The notes below the pieces were generated by a model, which was given only the letters and a program-made list of their open reading frames with translations, was not told the origin of the DNA and did no database searches. A DNA stretch of 64,000 nucleotides from Bacteroidota bacterium (GTDB taxonomy: Bacteria > Bacteroidota > Bacteroidia > UKL13-3): positions 1 through 64,000 of the forward strand of contig JAIYAT010000035.1 in the NCBI GenBank assembly GCA_027488905.1, read 5' to 3'. Numbering within the stretch: the first letter of the stretch is position 1; the number at the start of each line of letters is the position of its first letter. This document shows positions 8,737 through 17,258 of this stretch, piece by piece. The position numbers were made by a program, and so were the translations under genes.

Positions 8737-9045
8737 ATGGAAAAAGTAATTGCAGGCAAAAACATTCAAGTGAACGAAGAAGGCTATTTAACAGATTTCT
8801 CTCAATGGGATCAAACCGTTGGAGAAGAAATTGCCAAAGAGGCAAACATTACCATGACCTCAAGACATTGGGAAGTGATTAAGTTTTTACAAGACCAACA
8901 CCAGCAAAAAGTTGCTTTAAGCATTCGAAAGATTGGACAAAGCAAGGTGGTAGATATCAAAGAATTTTATGCTTTGTTTCCACAGGGGCCTTTAAAGGTT
9001 TCCACCAAAATTGCTGGAATTCCAAAACCTGCTAGTTGTATTTAA
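8737..9045 (+). CDS. TusE/DsrC family sulfur carrier
   Basis: Small sulfur-relay protein of 102 residues. It has the DsrC/TusE layout: an N-terminal strand region, the TSRHWEVIKFLQD helix, and a flexible C-terminal arm IAGIPKPASCI. The penultimate C101 is the universal persulfide-carrying residue. The second DsrC cysteine, about eleven residues upstream, is replaced here (T90/K91), so it is TusE-like rather than a redox-cycling DsrC. It sits 20 bp after sqr and 18 bp before the DsrE2-like gene, which suggests it accepts sulfane sulfur made by SQR. A role in tRNA thiolation is the alternative, but no other tus genes are nearby. Confidence 0.88.
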   Translation: MEKVIAGKNIQVNEEGYLTDFSQWDQTVGEEIAKEANITMTSRHWEVIKFLQDQHQQKVALSIRKIGQSKVVDIKEFYALFPQGPLKVSTKIAGIPKPASCI

Positions 9046-9063
9046 TCATTAATAAGCAAAATC

Positions 9064-9549
9064 ATGACAACAGAATTTAATGGCGAAATTAGAAAGATGA
9101 TGATTATCCTTTCTAAAGCCACCTTGGAAAATGTATATGCTGCCTTTGTTTTGGCAAATGGGGCAAGAATGGAAGGAATTGAGGCTGAGATTTTCTTCAC
9201 CTTCTTTGGCCTAGAAGCCATTCACGCAAAGAAACTAGAGCATTTGCATATTGCAACAGTGGGTAACCCAGCCATGCACATGCCAACATTATTAGGAGGA
9301 TTACCTGGTATGGAGTCTTTGGCAACTGCAATGATGAAAAAAGAAATGGAAAGGATTGACATGCCAGATGTACATGAGTTCCTAGATATTTTGGTGGCAT
9401 CTGGTGTTAAACTTTGGGCTTGCAGATTGGCAATGGACATGTTCCATTACAAAAAAGAAGATATGTATGAGGGAGTAGAAGCTGTTATAACCGTTGGCGA
9501 TTTCTACAAACAAGGCTCCGGCATTGGTACTCATATGTTGTTTATATAA
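9064..9549 (+). CDS. DsrE2-like (DsrE/DsrF superfamily) sulfurtransferase
   Basis: 161-residue cytoplasmic protein. It has the DsrE2 hallmarks: MMIILSKATLENVYAAF, ANGARMEG-EAEIFFTFFGL, LPGMESLATAMMKKEM and the GVKLWACRLAMDMF segment with a single cysteine, C120. In sulfur oxidisers these proteins bind persulfide on this cysteine and exchange it with TusA/TusE/DsrC carriers. It is the last gene of the sqr-tusE-dsrE2 transcript, followed by a terminator at 9571. No rhodanese or tusA gene is in the window. Confidence 0.85.
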   Translation: MTTEFNGEIRKMMIILSKATLENVYAAFVLANGARMEGIEAEIFFTFFGLEAIHAKKLEHLHIATVGNPAMHMPTLLGGLPGMESLATAMMKKEMERIDMPDVHEFLDILVASGVKLWACRLAMDMFHYKKEDMYEGVEAVITVGDFYKQGSGIGTHMLFI

Positions 9550-9570
9550 ACGGTGGTTTGTTGTTTGAAC

Positions 9571-9609
9571 AAGTCCGGTAGTCTGGTAGGCTGTCGGACT
9601 TTGTTTTTT
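9571..9609 (+). terminator. Terminator of the sulfide-oxidation operon
   Basis: A perfect 7-bp stem, AAGTCCG (9571-9577) with CGGACTT (9595-9601), has a 17-base loop and is followed by a T-rich run. Confidence 0.7.
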
Positions 9610-9649
9610 AAGCTTGTGTGTTTACCTTAGTTGGCTCAAACCTAAACTT

Positions 9650-10129
9650 ATGAAAAAGTACGCACACGAAATTCGCTGGGGTATTTATTTTATCCTCATG
9701 CAATTAATTTGGATGGCAGGCGAAAAGCTATTTGGCTTGCACAACGAACATATTTCCGAACATGCTAAGTATAGCATGTTTGTAATGATTCCATCCATTG
9801 CCTTATATGTTTTTGCTTTGTTAGAAAAGCGCAAACAGTTGGGTGGTTACATGACTTATATGCAAGGCTTAGTGTCTGGAATATTGGTTTCTGTGGTGGT
9901 GATGATTTTAACACCATTTTCTGTATGGGCTTCTAACACAATTATTTCGCCAGATTATTTTGAGAACGTCATCAACTATACAGTGTCTCAACAGATTAAA
10001 ACACGTGAGCAAGCAGAGGCTTACTTTAACCTGAACAATTACATTTTTGAGTCAACTATGTTTGCACCAATGGCAGGTTTGGTAACCAGTGCAATCGTAG
10101 CTGTTTTTGTAAAGAAAAATCCTAAGTAA
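9650..10129 (+). CDS. DUF4199-family membrane protein
   Basis: 159 residues with four predicted transmembrane helices (about 9-28, 38-60, 75-100 and 135-155). The pattern is that of the Bacteroidota DUF4199 family, whose function is unknown. A longer reading frame starts upstream at 9614, but the ATG at 9650 (MKKYAHEIRWG) gives the usual family start and clears the preceding terminator. It converges on pyrB with only six bases between the stop codons. Confidence 0.7.
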   Translation: MKKYAHEIRWGIYFILMQLIWMAGEKLFGLHNEHISEHAKYSMFVMIPSIALYVFALLEKRKQLGGYMTYMQGLVSGILVSVVVMILTPFSVWASNTIISPDYFENVINYTVSQQIKTREQAEAYFNLNNYIFESTMFAPMAGLVTSAIVAVFVKKNPK

Positions 10130-10135
10130 AGAGGT

Positions 10136-11068
10136 TTAAATTTCTGGTTTTTGACCCGCTAGTAAGAACATAATAGCCATGCGGGTGGCCACGCCGTTTT
10201 CTACTTGGTCGAGGATGATGCTATGTTTACTATCCGCCACGTCTGAGGTAATTTCTACCCCGCGGTTGATAGGTCCTGGGTGCATGATTACAATTTCTTT
10301 ATTAAGGCTATCAAGTCTTTCTTTGTCTAGGCCATAGAGCATGCTGTATTCTCTTAGACTTGGGAAGTATTTTATGTCTTGTCTTTCTAGTTGTATGCGC
10401 AACATGTTGGCCACATCACACCATTGCAGGGCCTTCATTAAGTCGTGTTCAACCCGAACACCTAAACTGCTGATGAATTTAGGAATAAGCGTGGTGGGAC
10501 CGCAAACCATTACCTCTGCGCCTAATTTTTGAAGACAAAGAATATTAGAAAGGGCAACGCGACTATGGGTAATATCACCCACAATTACCACTTTTTTACC
10601 TTTTACACTGCCAAGTTTTTCGCGGATAGAGTAGGCGTCTAGTAAAGCTTGGGTGGGATGTTCATGCGTGCCATCGCCAGCATTTATGATTTGTGCATTT
10701 ACATGTTTGGCCAAGAAAATGCAAGCCCCAGGTGCGGGATGGCGCATAACCACCATATCTACCTTCATGGCCAAGATATTGTTTACAGTATCTATGAGGG
10801 TTTCACCTTTAGAAACAGAAGAGGAAGAGGCTGAAAAATTAACAATATCTGCACTTAACCTTTTTTGAGCCAATTCGAAGGAAATTCGGGTACGGGTAGA
10901 GTTTTCAAAAAACACATTGGCAATGGTAACATCCCTTAAAGAAGGCACTTTTTTGAGCGGCCTATTGATGATTTGTTTGAAATTATCTGCTGTTTCAAAA
11001 ACCAATTGGATATCTGCCGGTGTAAGGTCTTTGATGCCCAATAGATGCTTTTGTGAGAATTTCTTCAT
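10136..11068 (-). CDS. pyrB: Aspartate carbamoyltransferase catalytic chain
   Basis: Condenses carbamoyl phosphate and aspartate to N-carbamoyl-aspartate, the committed pyrimidine step. It has 310 residues, a standard catalytic chain. The carbamoyl-phosphate motif STRTR is at residues 57-61 (FFENSTRTRISFE). HEHPTQALLD lies in the middle and MHPGPINRGVEI near the C-terminus in the aspartate domain. No pyrI follows. It is 13 bp downstream of pyrR on the same strand, the pyrR-pyrB order known from other bacteria. Confidence 0.97.
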   Translation of the reverse strand: MKKFSQKHLLGIKDLTPADIQLVFETADNFKQIINRPLKKVPSLRDVTIANVFFENSTRTRISFELAQKRLSADIVNFSASSSSVSKGETLIDTVNNILAMKVDMVVMRHPAPGACIFLAKHVNAQIINAGDGTHEHPTQALLDAYSIREKLGSVKGKKVVIVGDITHSRVALSNILCLQKLGAEVMVCGPTTLIPKFISSLGVRVEHDLMKALQWCDVANMLRIQLERQDIKYFPSLREYSMLYGLDKERLDSLNKEIVIMHPGPINRGVEITSDVADSKHSIILDQVENGVATRMAIMFLLAGQKPEI

Positions 11069-11081
11069 GATGCGCGTTGCT

Positions 11082-11630
11082 TTATTTTGGTTCTGTGGTG
11101 ATGATACTTACTTGGTCTTTTTTATTATTTTCTTTCCAATCCACAATTACTTTGTCGTGGGCGCGGGTATCTACTTTCAGTCCAACATAATCTGGGTGAA
11201 TTGGGAGGTCGCGGCTATATTTGCGGTCAACCAAAACCAAAAGTTCAACTTTGGCAGGTCTTCCAAAATCGTTGAGGGCTTCGAGTGCAGCGCGAATGGT
11301 GCGGCCTGTATAAAGCACATCATCAATTAATACGATGCGTTTACCTTCAACGTCAAAATCTATTTTGAGTTCGTGGGGTAGAATAGGACTGCTATTTCTT
11401 CTAAAATCATCGCGGTAGAAAGAAATATCGAGTTCGCCATAATTAAAAGTTTGCTTACCAAGGGCGGCAGTAAGTTTTTCGCGAATGCGTCGGCTAAGGT
11501 AGATGCCGCGTGGCTGCATGCCAATAACGGCAATATTTTTAAAATCGCCAAGGCGTTCTATGAGTTCACAAACCAATCGGTCTAAGGTGATGTCGAGCTG
11601 CTTTTTCTCTAATATTACTCTTGAATTCAT
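11082..11630 (-). CDS. pyrR: PyrR bifunctional pyr operon regulator / uracil phosphoribosyltransferase
   Basis: 182-residue type I phosphoribosyltransferase-fold protein. The PRPP-binding motif VLIDDVLYTGRT is at 100-111, and the RDD, R-S and DLPI--DYVG segments are typical of PyrR. In characterised species PyrR senses UMP and attenuates pyr transcripts by binding leader RNA, and it also has uracil phosphoribosyltransferase activity. It is the first gene of the pyrR-pyrB pair. Only 62 bp separate it from the next gene upstream, and I could not identify a clear anti-terminator there. Confidence 0.93.
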   Translation of the reverse strand: MNSRVILEKKQLDITLDRLVCELIERLGDFKNIAVIGMQPRGIYLSRRIREKLTAALGKQTFNYGELDISFYRDDFRRNSSPILPHELKIDFDVEGKRIVLIDDVLYTGRTIRAALEALNDFGRPAKVELLVLVDRKYSRDLPIHPDYVGLKVDTRAHDKVIVDWKENNKKDQVSIITTEPK

Positions 11631-11692
11631 GTTGCAGGAATTACTCCTTTGCCTTCAAAGATGCGAAATATGGGGGATAAAAAGAAAAATTG

Positions 11693-12097
11693 TTAACTCC
11701 CCATTTCCAAAATTATATCAAACTCCTCCGCTTGCAGAGGCATTACAGAAAGGCGGCCTTGTTTTACCAAACCGATGTTTTGAAGCAAGGGGTGGGCTTT
11801 GATTTGCGGCAGTGTAACTGACTTTTTAAGTTTTTTAAAAGGTTTTAACTCTACCACTACCCAATTGGTGTCTTCGGTGGTGGGGTCTTGATAAGCTTCT
11901 TTTACTACTTTGGCAATACCCACTACTTCCATGCCTTCGTTGCTGTGATACCACAAAACTAAATCGCCTTTTTTCATGGCGCGCAAGTTGTTTCTGGCTT
12001 GGTAGTTTCTAACGCCATCCCAAATGGTTTTTTTATCTATGACAAATTGATCCCAACTATATTTAAATGGTTCTGATTTTACAAGCCAGTATTGCAT
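11693..12097 (-). CDS. EVE-domain protein
   Basis: 134 residues forming one EVE domain (PUA-like fold). It begins MQYWLVKSEP, has WDGVRNYQARNNLRAMKKGDLVLWYHSN in the middle, and ends RLSVMPLQAEEFDIIL. EVE domains bind modified nucleotides in DNA or RNA, and the standalone form occurs widely in bacteria without a settled role. It lies between pyrR and an outer-membrane-type gene on the same strand, with gaps that allow separate transcription. Confidence 0.9.
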   Translation of the reverse strand: MQYWLVKSEPFKYSWDQFVIDKKTIWDGVRNYQARNNLRAMKKGDLVLWYHSNEGMEVVGIAKVVKEAYQDPTTEDTNWVVVELKPFKKLKKSVTLPQIKAHPLLQNIGLVKQGRLSVMPLQAEEFDIILEMGS

Positions 12098-12187
12098 ATA
12101 CTTATTTGAATGAATATGTTGACGAAAATAGGGCTTTGGAAACTACAAATTATTAGTTTTATAATAGCAGATTGATAAAACTTTCCC

Positions 12188-12781
12188 TCACCACATATCT
12201 AAATCCTCATAATTAAATGGGTCCGAAATAGCCAAGCCTACAAAAATTAAGTTTGGGCGTGTATCATACGCTACATTCAAAACTATTCTGCTAAACAAGG
12301 GTACAAAGACACCTGCTGTAAAGGTTGGTTTGAACCGAAGCCTTTCAGGATCTCCTATAAATTCTGTTTCTCCTGGAGCAAAGAATGGCGCGGCTATTTC
12401 CAAGGCTTCTCTATACCTAATTATACCTGCACCTAAATAAAATGGGATTTTTTTAGTTACGGGCAAGGCTAGGTTCAAACCGACACTAAAACTGTAGGCA
12501 CTTTTAGATTTACCAGTTAGCCAACCATTGCTTCTAGCGTTTTCTAAGGTAATTTTACTATAGCCTTCTTGATTCATTAGGTAATTATTGATTCCTAATC
12601 TTGCACTAATTCCTATACCTATTTTTCTGTAAGTAACATGGTTAACGCCAATCATATTGTCTCCAACAGGATATACATGCCCGCCAACGGCAGAGTATTT
12701 TACAGGTTTACCTTTGTCTTGAGAATAAACATCATAGTTTAATAAGAGCGCACACACAAGAAGGAAACAAAGCTTTTTCAT
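12188..12781 (-). CDS. Secreted, probable outer-membrane beta-barrel protein
   Basis: 197 residues with a signal peptide (residues 1-20, MKKLCFLLVCALLLNYDVYS) and then alternating hydrophobic strands (YRKIGIGISARLGI, AYSFSVGLNLALP, IPFYLGAGIIRY, TFTAGVFVPLFSRIVLNVAYD). This is the pattern of small outer-membrane barrels. I do not recognise the family. The gene carries two exact GGTTTGAACC motif copies 145 bp apart. It is divergent from trmD, with 34 bp between the start codons. Confidence 0.7.
   Translation of the reverse strand: MKKLCFLLVCALLLNYDVYSQDKGKPVKYSAVGGHVYPVGDNMIGVNHVTYRKIGIGISARLGINNYLMNQEGYSKITLENARSNGWLTGKSKSAYSFSVGLNLALPVTKKIPFYLGAGIIRYREALEIAAPFFAPGETEFIGDPERLRFKPTFTAGVFVPLFSRIVLNVAYDTRPNLIFVGLAISDPFNYEDLDMW
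12327..12336 (+). repeat. GGTTTGAACC motif copy 3
   Basis: Exact 10-mer inside the outer-membrane-type gene, read there (minus strand) as Arg-Phe-Lys-Pro-Thr. Confidence 0.9.
12472..12481 (-). repeat. GGTTTGAACC motif copy 4
   Basis: Exact 10-mer in opposite orientation to copy 3 and 145 bp from it, in the same gene. It is read as Gly-Leu-Asn, a different frame from copy 3. Confidence 0.9.
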
Positions 12782-12800
12782 ACAAATTCTGTTTTTAGTC

Positions 12801-12808
12801 TAAATTTG
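12801..12808 (+). promoter_or_regulatory. -7 promoter box of trmD
   Basis: TAAATTTG matches TAnnTTTG exactly and lies seven bases before the trmD ATG, so the transcript leader must be very short. No convincing -33 TTTG is visible. Confidence 0.45.
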
Positions 12809-12815
12809 CCCAACG

Positions 12816-13490
12816 ATGCAAATTGATGTTTTAACTTTATTTCCCCAAATTTTTGAGGGTCCTTTTACAGAATCTATCCTAAAAAGAGCTGTGGCCAAAG
12901 GACTTGTAAATATTGATTTACACAACATCAGAGATTATTCTTTATCAAAACACAAAAATGTAGACGATTACCCTTTTGGTGGGGGAGCAGGCATGGTAAT
13001 GAGTGTTGAACCAATCGACCGCTGTTTGGAAGCTTTAAAAGAAAAACGCGTTTATGATGAGGTGATTTATATGAGTCCGGATGGGGAGCCCTTTACGCAG
13101 AAAATTGCCAACCAATTGAGTGGCAAAAAGAATTTGGCTTTCTTATGTGGACATTACAAAGGAGTGGACGAAAGGGTGCGAGAACATTTAGTTACGCGCG
13201 AGTTAAGCCTAGGGGATTTTGTGTTAACTGGAGGAGAACTTGCCGCAGCAGCTATGATTGATGCCATTGTTAGGTTAATACCAGGAGCCTTAAACGACGA
13301 AACCTCTGCCTTGAGCGATTCCTTTCAGGATGATTTGATTAGTCCGCCAGTGTATACCAGGCCAGCAAATTACAAAGGTTGGGAGGTGCCAGAAGTGCTG
13401 CTCAGCGGCCATCAAGCTAAGATAGACGAGTGGCGTCATGAGCAGAGTATCCTGCGGACAAAAGAGAGAAGACCAGGATTAATTGAGTAA
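12816..13490 (+). CDS. trmD: tRNA (guanine37-N1)-methyltransferase
   Basis: SAM-dependent SPOUT methyltransferase adding the m1G37 mark that prevents +1 frameshifting. It has 224 residues. It starts [15 protein letters not shown], and the trefoil-knot SAM site is formed by [20 protein letters not shown] and [13 protein letters not shown]. The C-terminal DNA/RNA-binding part ([22 protein letters not shown]) is complete. rplS follows 95 bp downstream with its own promoter, the common trmD-rplS order. Confidence 0.98.
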   Translation: MQIDVLTLFPQIFEGPFTESILKRAVAKGLVNIDLHNIRDYSLSKHKNVDDYPFGGGAGMVMSVEPIDRCLEALKEKRVYDEVIYMSPDGEPFTQKIANQLSGKKNLAFLCGHYKGVDERVREHLVTRELSLGDFVLTGGELAAAAMIDAIVRLIPGALNDETSALSDSFQDDLISPPVYTRPANYKGWEVPEVLLSGHQAKIDEWRHEQSILRTKERRPGLIE

Positions 13491-13525
13491 GGTTAGGAAA
13501 ATCTTGGAATATTTTTTTTAAGTGT

Positions 13526-13556
13526 TTTGTTATTTAGTGAAATAAATCTACTTTCG
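13526..13556 (+). promoter_or_regulatory. Promoter of rplS
   Basis: TTTG at 13526-13529 and TACTTTCG at 13549-13556, spaced 19 bases, fit the Bacteroidota consensus with one change in the -7 box. The ATG is 30 bases downstream. Confidence 0.65.
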
Positions 13557-13585
13557 CAGACCAATTTTAGAAAAAGTACACGAAC

Positions 13586-13933
13586 ATGGACGCCATAAAA
13601 TTTGTCGAGCAAGAATTTACACAAGGAAAAACATTCCCAGCTTTTAATGCTGGTGATACAATCAACGTACATTATAAAATCCGCGAGGGTGCTAAAGAAC
13701 GTATTCAGCAATACCAAGGAATTGTGCTTCAACGCAGAAATTCTGGATTAAACGAAACCATTACAGTTCGTAAAATTTCTAATGGTGTTGGCGTAGAAAG
13801 AATCTTCCCTTTATACAGCTTAAACATAGATAAAATTGATTTAATCAGCCGCGGTAAAGTCCGCAGGGCTCGTTTATTCTATCTACGTGCAGCCAAAGGT
13901 AAAAACGCCAAGGTTAAAGAAAAAAGAGGGTAA
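13586..13933 (+). CDS. rplS: 50S ribosomal protein L19
   Basis: 115-residue large-subunit protein at the 30S-50S interface. Typical segments are [52 protein letters not shown] and [13 protein letters not shown]. It is full length, has its own promoter and is closed by a strong terminator. Confidence 0.98.
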   Translation: MDAIKFVEQEFTQGKTFPAFNAGDTINVHYKIREGAKERIQQYQGIVLQRRNSGLNETITVRKISNGVGVERIFPLYSLNIDKIDLISRGKVRRARLFYLRAAKGKNAKVKEKRG

Positions 13934-13956
13934 AAATTTAATAACTTTAACAACGG

Positions 13957-13996
13957 CCCCGGCTCATGAAAATGGGTCGGGGTTTTTGTTTTTTTT
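13957..13996 (+). terminator. Terminator of rplS
   Basis: CCCCGGC (13957-13963) pairs with GTCGGGG (13976-13982, one G-U) around a 12-base loop and is followed by a long T run. Confidence 0.85.
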
Positions 13997-14063
13997 GACC
14001 ATAGACCATAGTCCATAGTCGATAGCAAGAAGGCTATGGTCTATCGTCTATCGACCATGGACT
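13997..14063. repeat. Intergenic imperfect inverted repeat built of 7-bp CCATAGN units
   Basis: Between rplS and valS. The left arm (about 13997-14025) is a run of CCATAGA, CCATAGT, CCATAGT, CGATAGC units. The right arm (about 14033-14063) carries CTATGGT, CTATCGT, CTATCGA, CCATGGA units. The arms are largely complementary. It codes for nothing, lies just after the terminator and before valS, and is unlike the surrounding sequence. Confidence 0.75.
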
Positions 14064-14087
14064 AATAATTTTAATTATAATTGAACA

Positions 14088-16739
14088 ATGAAAGAACTCG
14101 CTAAAACATATTCTCCTTTAGATTTTGAGGACAAATGGAACCAATATTGGTTGAAACATAAACTTTTTCATGCAACGCCTAAAGAAGGAGTTGAACCTTA
14201 TACCATTGTAATTCCACCACCTAATGTGACTGGTGTTTTGCACATGGGACACATGCTCAACAATACCATTCAAGATGTATTGGTGCGCAGAGCCAGAATG
14301 CAAGGTAAGAATGCTTGTTGGGTGCCGGGTACAGACCATGCTTCTATTGCTACTGAGGCAAAGGTTGTTCAAATGTTGCGCGAGCAAGGCATTAAGAAAT
14401 CAGATCTTTCAAGGGAAGATTTTCTTGCGCATGCATGGACTTGGAAAGAGAAATATGGCGGTATCATCCTAGAACAATTAAAGAAGTTAGGTGCCAGCTG
14501 CGATTGGGAGCGCACACGCTTTACCATGGAGCCCAAATTGAGCGAAGCGGTTATTGATGTTTTCATCGATTTATATAACAAAGGTCTAATTTACCGTGGC
14601 CAACGCATGGTAAACTGGGACCCACAAGGAAAAACAGCCCTAAGCGATGAAGAGGTTATCTACAAAGAAGTACAATCTAAACTTTGTTATGTTCGCTATT
14701 TTATGGCGGATGGTTCTGGAAAATATATGACGGTTGCCACTACGCGACCAGAAACTATTTTGGCGGATGTGGCCATTTGTGTTCATCCAAACGATGAGCG
14801 TTTTAAACATCTTTTAGGTCAAAAATGCTTGGTACCTTTTATAAACCGAGAAATTCCAATTATTGCAGATGAATACATCGATCCTGAATTTGGAACGGGT
14901 TGCTTAAAAGTAACACCTGCGCATGACCAAAATGATTATGCTATTGGACAAAAGCATGGATTAGAAGTAATTGATTTGCTAACTGATGAGGGTATAATCA
15001 ATGAAAATGCACAAGATGCTAGGTACATTGGTAAAGATAGATTTGCAGTTAGAAAACAAATTGTAATTGACCTTGAAGCTGCTGGACATATTGAAAAAAT
15101 TGAAGATTATAAAAACCAGGTTGGAACAAGTGAGCGCACAGGTGCAGTTATTGAACCGCGTTTGAGTTTGCAATGGTGGGTGGATATGAAAGCTTTTATG
15201 GCTAAAAATCCAGAAGTACTAACTTCAGTAATGAACGATGAAGTGAAGTTTCATCCTGCCAAGATGAAAAACACCTATAGACATTGGATTGAAAACATCA
15301 AAGATTGGTGCATCAGCAGGCAATTGTGGTGGGGTCAAAGAATCCCTGCCTGGTATAATGAAAAAGGCGAATTAGTGGCTGTTGCCAAAACCAAGGAGGA
15401 AGCAGAAAAAATTCTATTAGCCAAAGGCCAACTGCCAACAGCCCATGGCTTACACCAAGACCAAGACGTACTCGACACTTGGTTTAGCTCATGGCTTTGG
15501 CCAATCTCTGTCTTTGATGGATTTGAAGATCCTAAAAATAAGGACATCAGCTATTTTTATCCTACACAAGATTTGGTTACAGCACCAGAAATTATGTTTT
15601 TTTGGGTAGCTAGAATGATCATGGCAGGATATGAATGGCGTGGAGAAAAACCATTTAGCAATGTTTATTATACAGGTATTGTGCGCGACAAACAGCGCAG
15701 AAAGATGAGCAAGTCTTTAGGTAATTCACCAGACCCACTTGATTTAATAGCGCAGTTTGGGGCAGATGGTGTACGCATGGGAATGCTCATTTGTTCGCCG
15801 GCCGGAAACGATATTTTGTTTGATGAAAGTCAGGTTGAGCAGGGTAGAAACTTTGCCAATAAAATTTGGAATGCGTATCGTTTGGTAAATGGTTGGAATC
15901 AAAAACCTGATGCTGAAACAGAAAAAGCTGTTATTGAGTCGGCCGAAATGAGCGCCTCTTGGATGCGTGGTAGGATCAACGAAGTACTAAAAGAGTTAGA
16001 AGATAAGTTTACTGATTATCGCTTAAGCGAGGCATTAATGAGTGTGTATAAGCTTATTTGGGACGACTTCTGTGCTTGGTATCTAGAGATGATTAAACCG
16101 CCTTATGGCGAAGCCATTCATGAAAGCGCCTACAAAGCTTGTGCAGAAATATTTGATGAATTGATGCGCATCCTTCATCCATTTATGCCGTTTATTACAG
16201 AAGAAATTTGGCAATCTTTGGCTGTAAGGGGCGAGGGTGCTTCAATCTGTGTGGCGCCTATGCCAAAATATGATGCCACCATCAAGACCTTGGATTTATC
16301 CTATGCCATGGAAGCCATTACGCAAATTAGAAACCTAAGAAATGCCAAAGGCTTAAGTCCTAAAGAAACCTTAGACTTTAGCATTAAGACTTTGGAAAAG
16401 CAACGATATGAAGCCTATTTAGGATTGATCACTAAACTAGCTAATGTTGAGTTTTTGGGCTTTGATCTTTCAGACAATACAAAAGCAGTAATGGTTCCAT
16501 GTATCACAGATGAGTTGTTTGTGGTTTTGAACCTAGTGATTGACGTGGCAGCAGAGCGAGAAAAAATTGAAAAGGAAATTGATTACTTACAAGGGTTTAT
16601 GAAATCGGTGGAAAGCAAACTTAGTAATGAGAAATTTGTGGCAAATGCCAAACCAGATTTAGTTGATAAAGAGCGCAAGAAGCTTTCAGATGCTGAGGCA
16701 AAAATCGAAGCATTGCAAAAGAGTTTGAAAACCTTATAA
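14088..16739 (+). CDS. valS: Valine-tRNA ligase
   Basis: Class I aminoacyl-tRNA synthetase charging tRNA-Val, 883 residues, normal length. The HIGH motif appears as HMGH at 52-55 (PPPNVTGVLHMGHMLN) and KMSKS is at 539-543 (RRKMSKSLGNSPDPLD). The editing domain lies between, followed by the anticodon-binding domain. The C-terminal ~70 residues form the ValS coiled-coil arm (AEREKIEKEIDYLQGF ... EALQKSLKTL). It is a single gene with a strong terminator. Confidence 0.99.
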   Translation: MKELAKTYSPLDFEDKWNQYWLKHKLFHATPKEGVEPYTIVIPPPNVTGVLHMGHMLNNTIQDVLVRRARMQGKNACWVPGTDHASIATEAKVVQMLREQGIKKSDLSREDFLAHAWTWKEKYGGIILEQLKKLGASCDWERTRFTMEPKLSEAVIDVFIDLYNKGLIYRGQRMVNWDPQGKTALSDEEVIYKEVQSKLCYVRYFMADGSGKYMTVATTRPETILADVAICVHPNDERFKHLLGQKCLVPFINREIPIIADEYIDPEFGTGCLKVTPAHDQNDYAIGQKHGLEVIDLLTDEGIINENAQDARYIGKDRFAVRKQIVIDLEAAGHIEKIEDYKNQVGTSERTGAVIEPRLSLQWWVDMKAFMAKNPEVLTSVMNDEVKFHPAKMKNTYRHWIENIKDWCISRQLWWGQRIPAWYNEKGELVAVAKTKEEAEKILLAKGQLPTAHGLHQDQDVLDTWFSSWLWPISVFDGFEDPKNKDISYFYPTQDLVTAPEIMFFWVARMIMAGYEWRGEKPFSNVYYTGIVRDKQRRKMSKSLGNSPDPLDLIAQFGADGVRMGMLICSPAGNDILFDESQVEQGRNFANKIWNAYRLVNGWNQKPDAETEKAVIESAEMSASWMRGRINEVLKELEDKFTDYRLSEALMSVYKLIWDDFCAWYLEMIKPPYGEAIHESAYKACAEIFDELMRILHPFMPFITEEIWQSLAVRGEGASICVAPMPKYDATIKTLDLSYAMEAITQIRNLRNAKGLSPKETLDFSIKTLEKQRYEAYLGLITKLANVEFLGFDLSDNTKAVMVPCITDELFVVLNLVIDVAAEREKIEKEIDYLQGFMKSVESKLSNEKFVANAKPDLVDKERKKLSDAEAKIEALQKSLKTL

Positions 16740-16741
16740 AC

Positions 16742-16772
16742 AAAAAAACCCCGAAATTTCGGGGCTTTTTTT
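16742..16772 (+). terminator. Terminator of valS
   Basis: The palindrome CCCCGAAATTTCGGGG (16749-16764) is preceded by A7 and followed by a C and a T7 run. Confidence 0.88.
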
Positions 16773-16789
16773 GTTTATAATGAATTATC

Positions 16790-17194
16790 TTAGTGACTAT
16801 AAGTAACTACAATTACATCTGAACCATCAGATATTTGCAAGGCAAGTGTATTTGCGTCCAAAGTATTTATGATGGCAGTCTCACCATCTATAACCAATTG
16901 GGATTCACTAGCAGCAAATGCCCAAGTAAAAGGCTCTGTTTGAGGATCCGCTGGATCACATTTTGTGGCACCTTCACTAAACAACCCTGCGCCACCAACA
17001 TTGTATTTTTGTGTGTCATCTTTTTCGCAGGCTTCTAAAAAAGCAGTTCCATCTATGCCATTAACTACTATGGATTTTATTTTCCATGGCGAAGATGTTA
17101 AATAATCTGTTTTAGATTTTTTTTCTTCATCTTTCTTACAAGAAGAGATGGTTAAAAATGCCAATGCGGCAATGATTAAAGTTAGTTGTTTCAT
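16790..17194 (-). CDS. Lipocalin-like lipoprotein, paralogue 1
   Basis: 134 residues from the ATG at 17194 (MKQLTLIIAALAFLTISSCKK); an upstream in-frame start would put extra residues before the signal. The lipobox ISSC gives a lipid-modified cysteine. The following KKDEEKK resembles the charged signal that sends Bacteroidota lipoproteins to the cell surface. The mature part (KTDYLTSSPWKIKS, CEKDD--KYN-GG, KCDPA-PQTEPFTWAFA) shares its layout with two neighbours at 17259 and 23006 and suits a small lipocalin-like barrel with one probable disulfide. Ligand unknown. Confidence 0.75.
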   Translation of the reverse strand: MKQLTLIIAALAFLTISSCKKDEEKKSKTDYLTSSPWKIKSIVVNGIDGTAFLEACEKDDTQKYNVGGAGLFSEGATKCDPADPQTEPFTWAFAASESQLVIDGETAIINTLDANTLALQISDGSDVIVVTYSH

Positions 17195-17258
17195 GATTTT
17201 TAAAAGTTTACACAAGTATAAAAAAAAAAGTCAATTAATCAATTTAATTACTAAAACC

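Noticed and set aside
13493-13732. Minus-strand frame opposite the rplS start
   Set aside because: Shadow of rplS and its promoter; no homology pattern.
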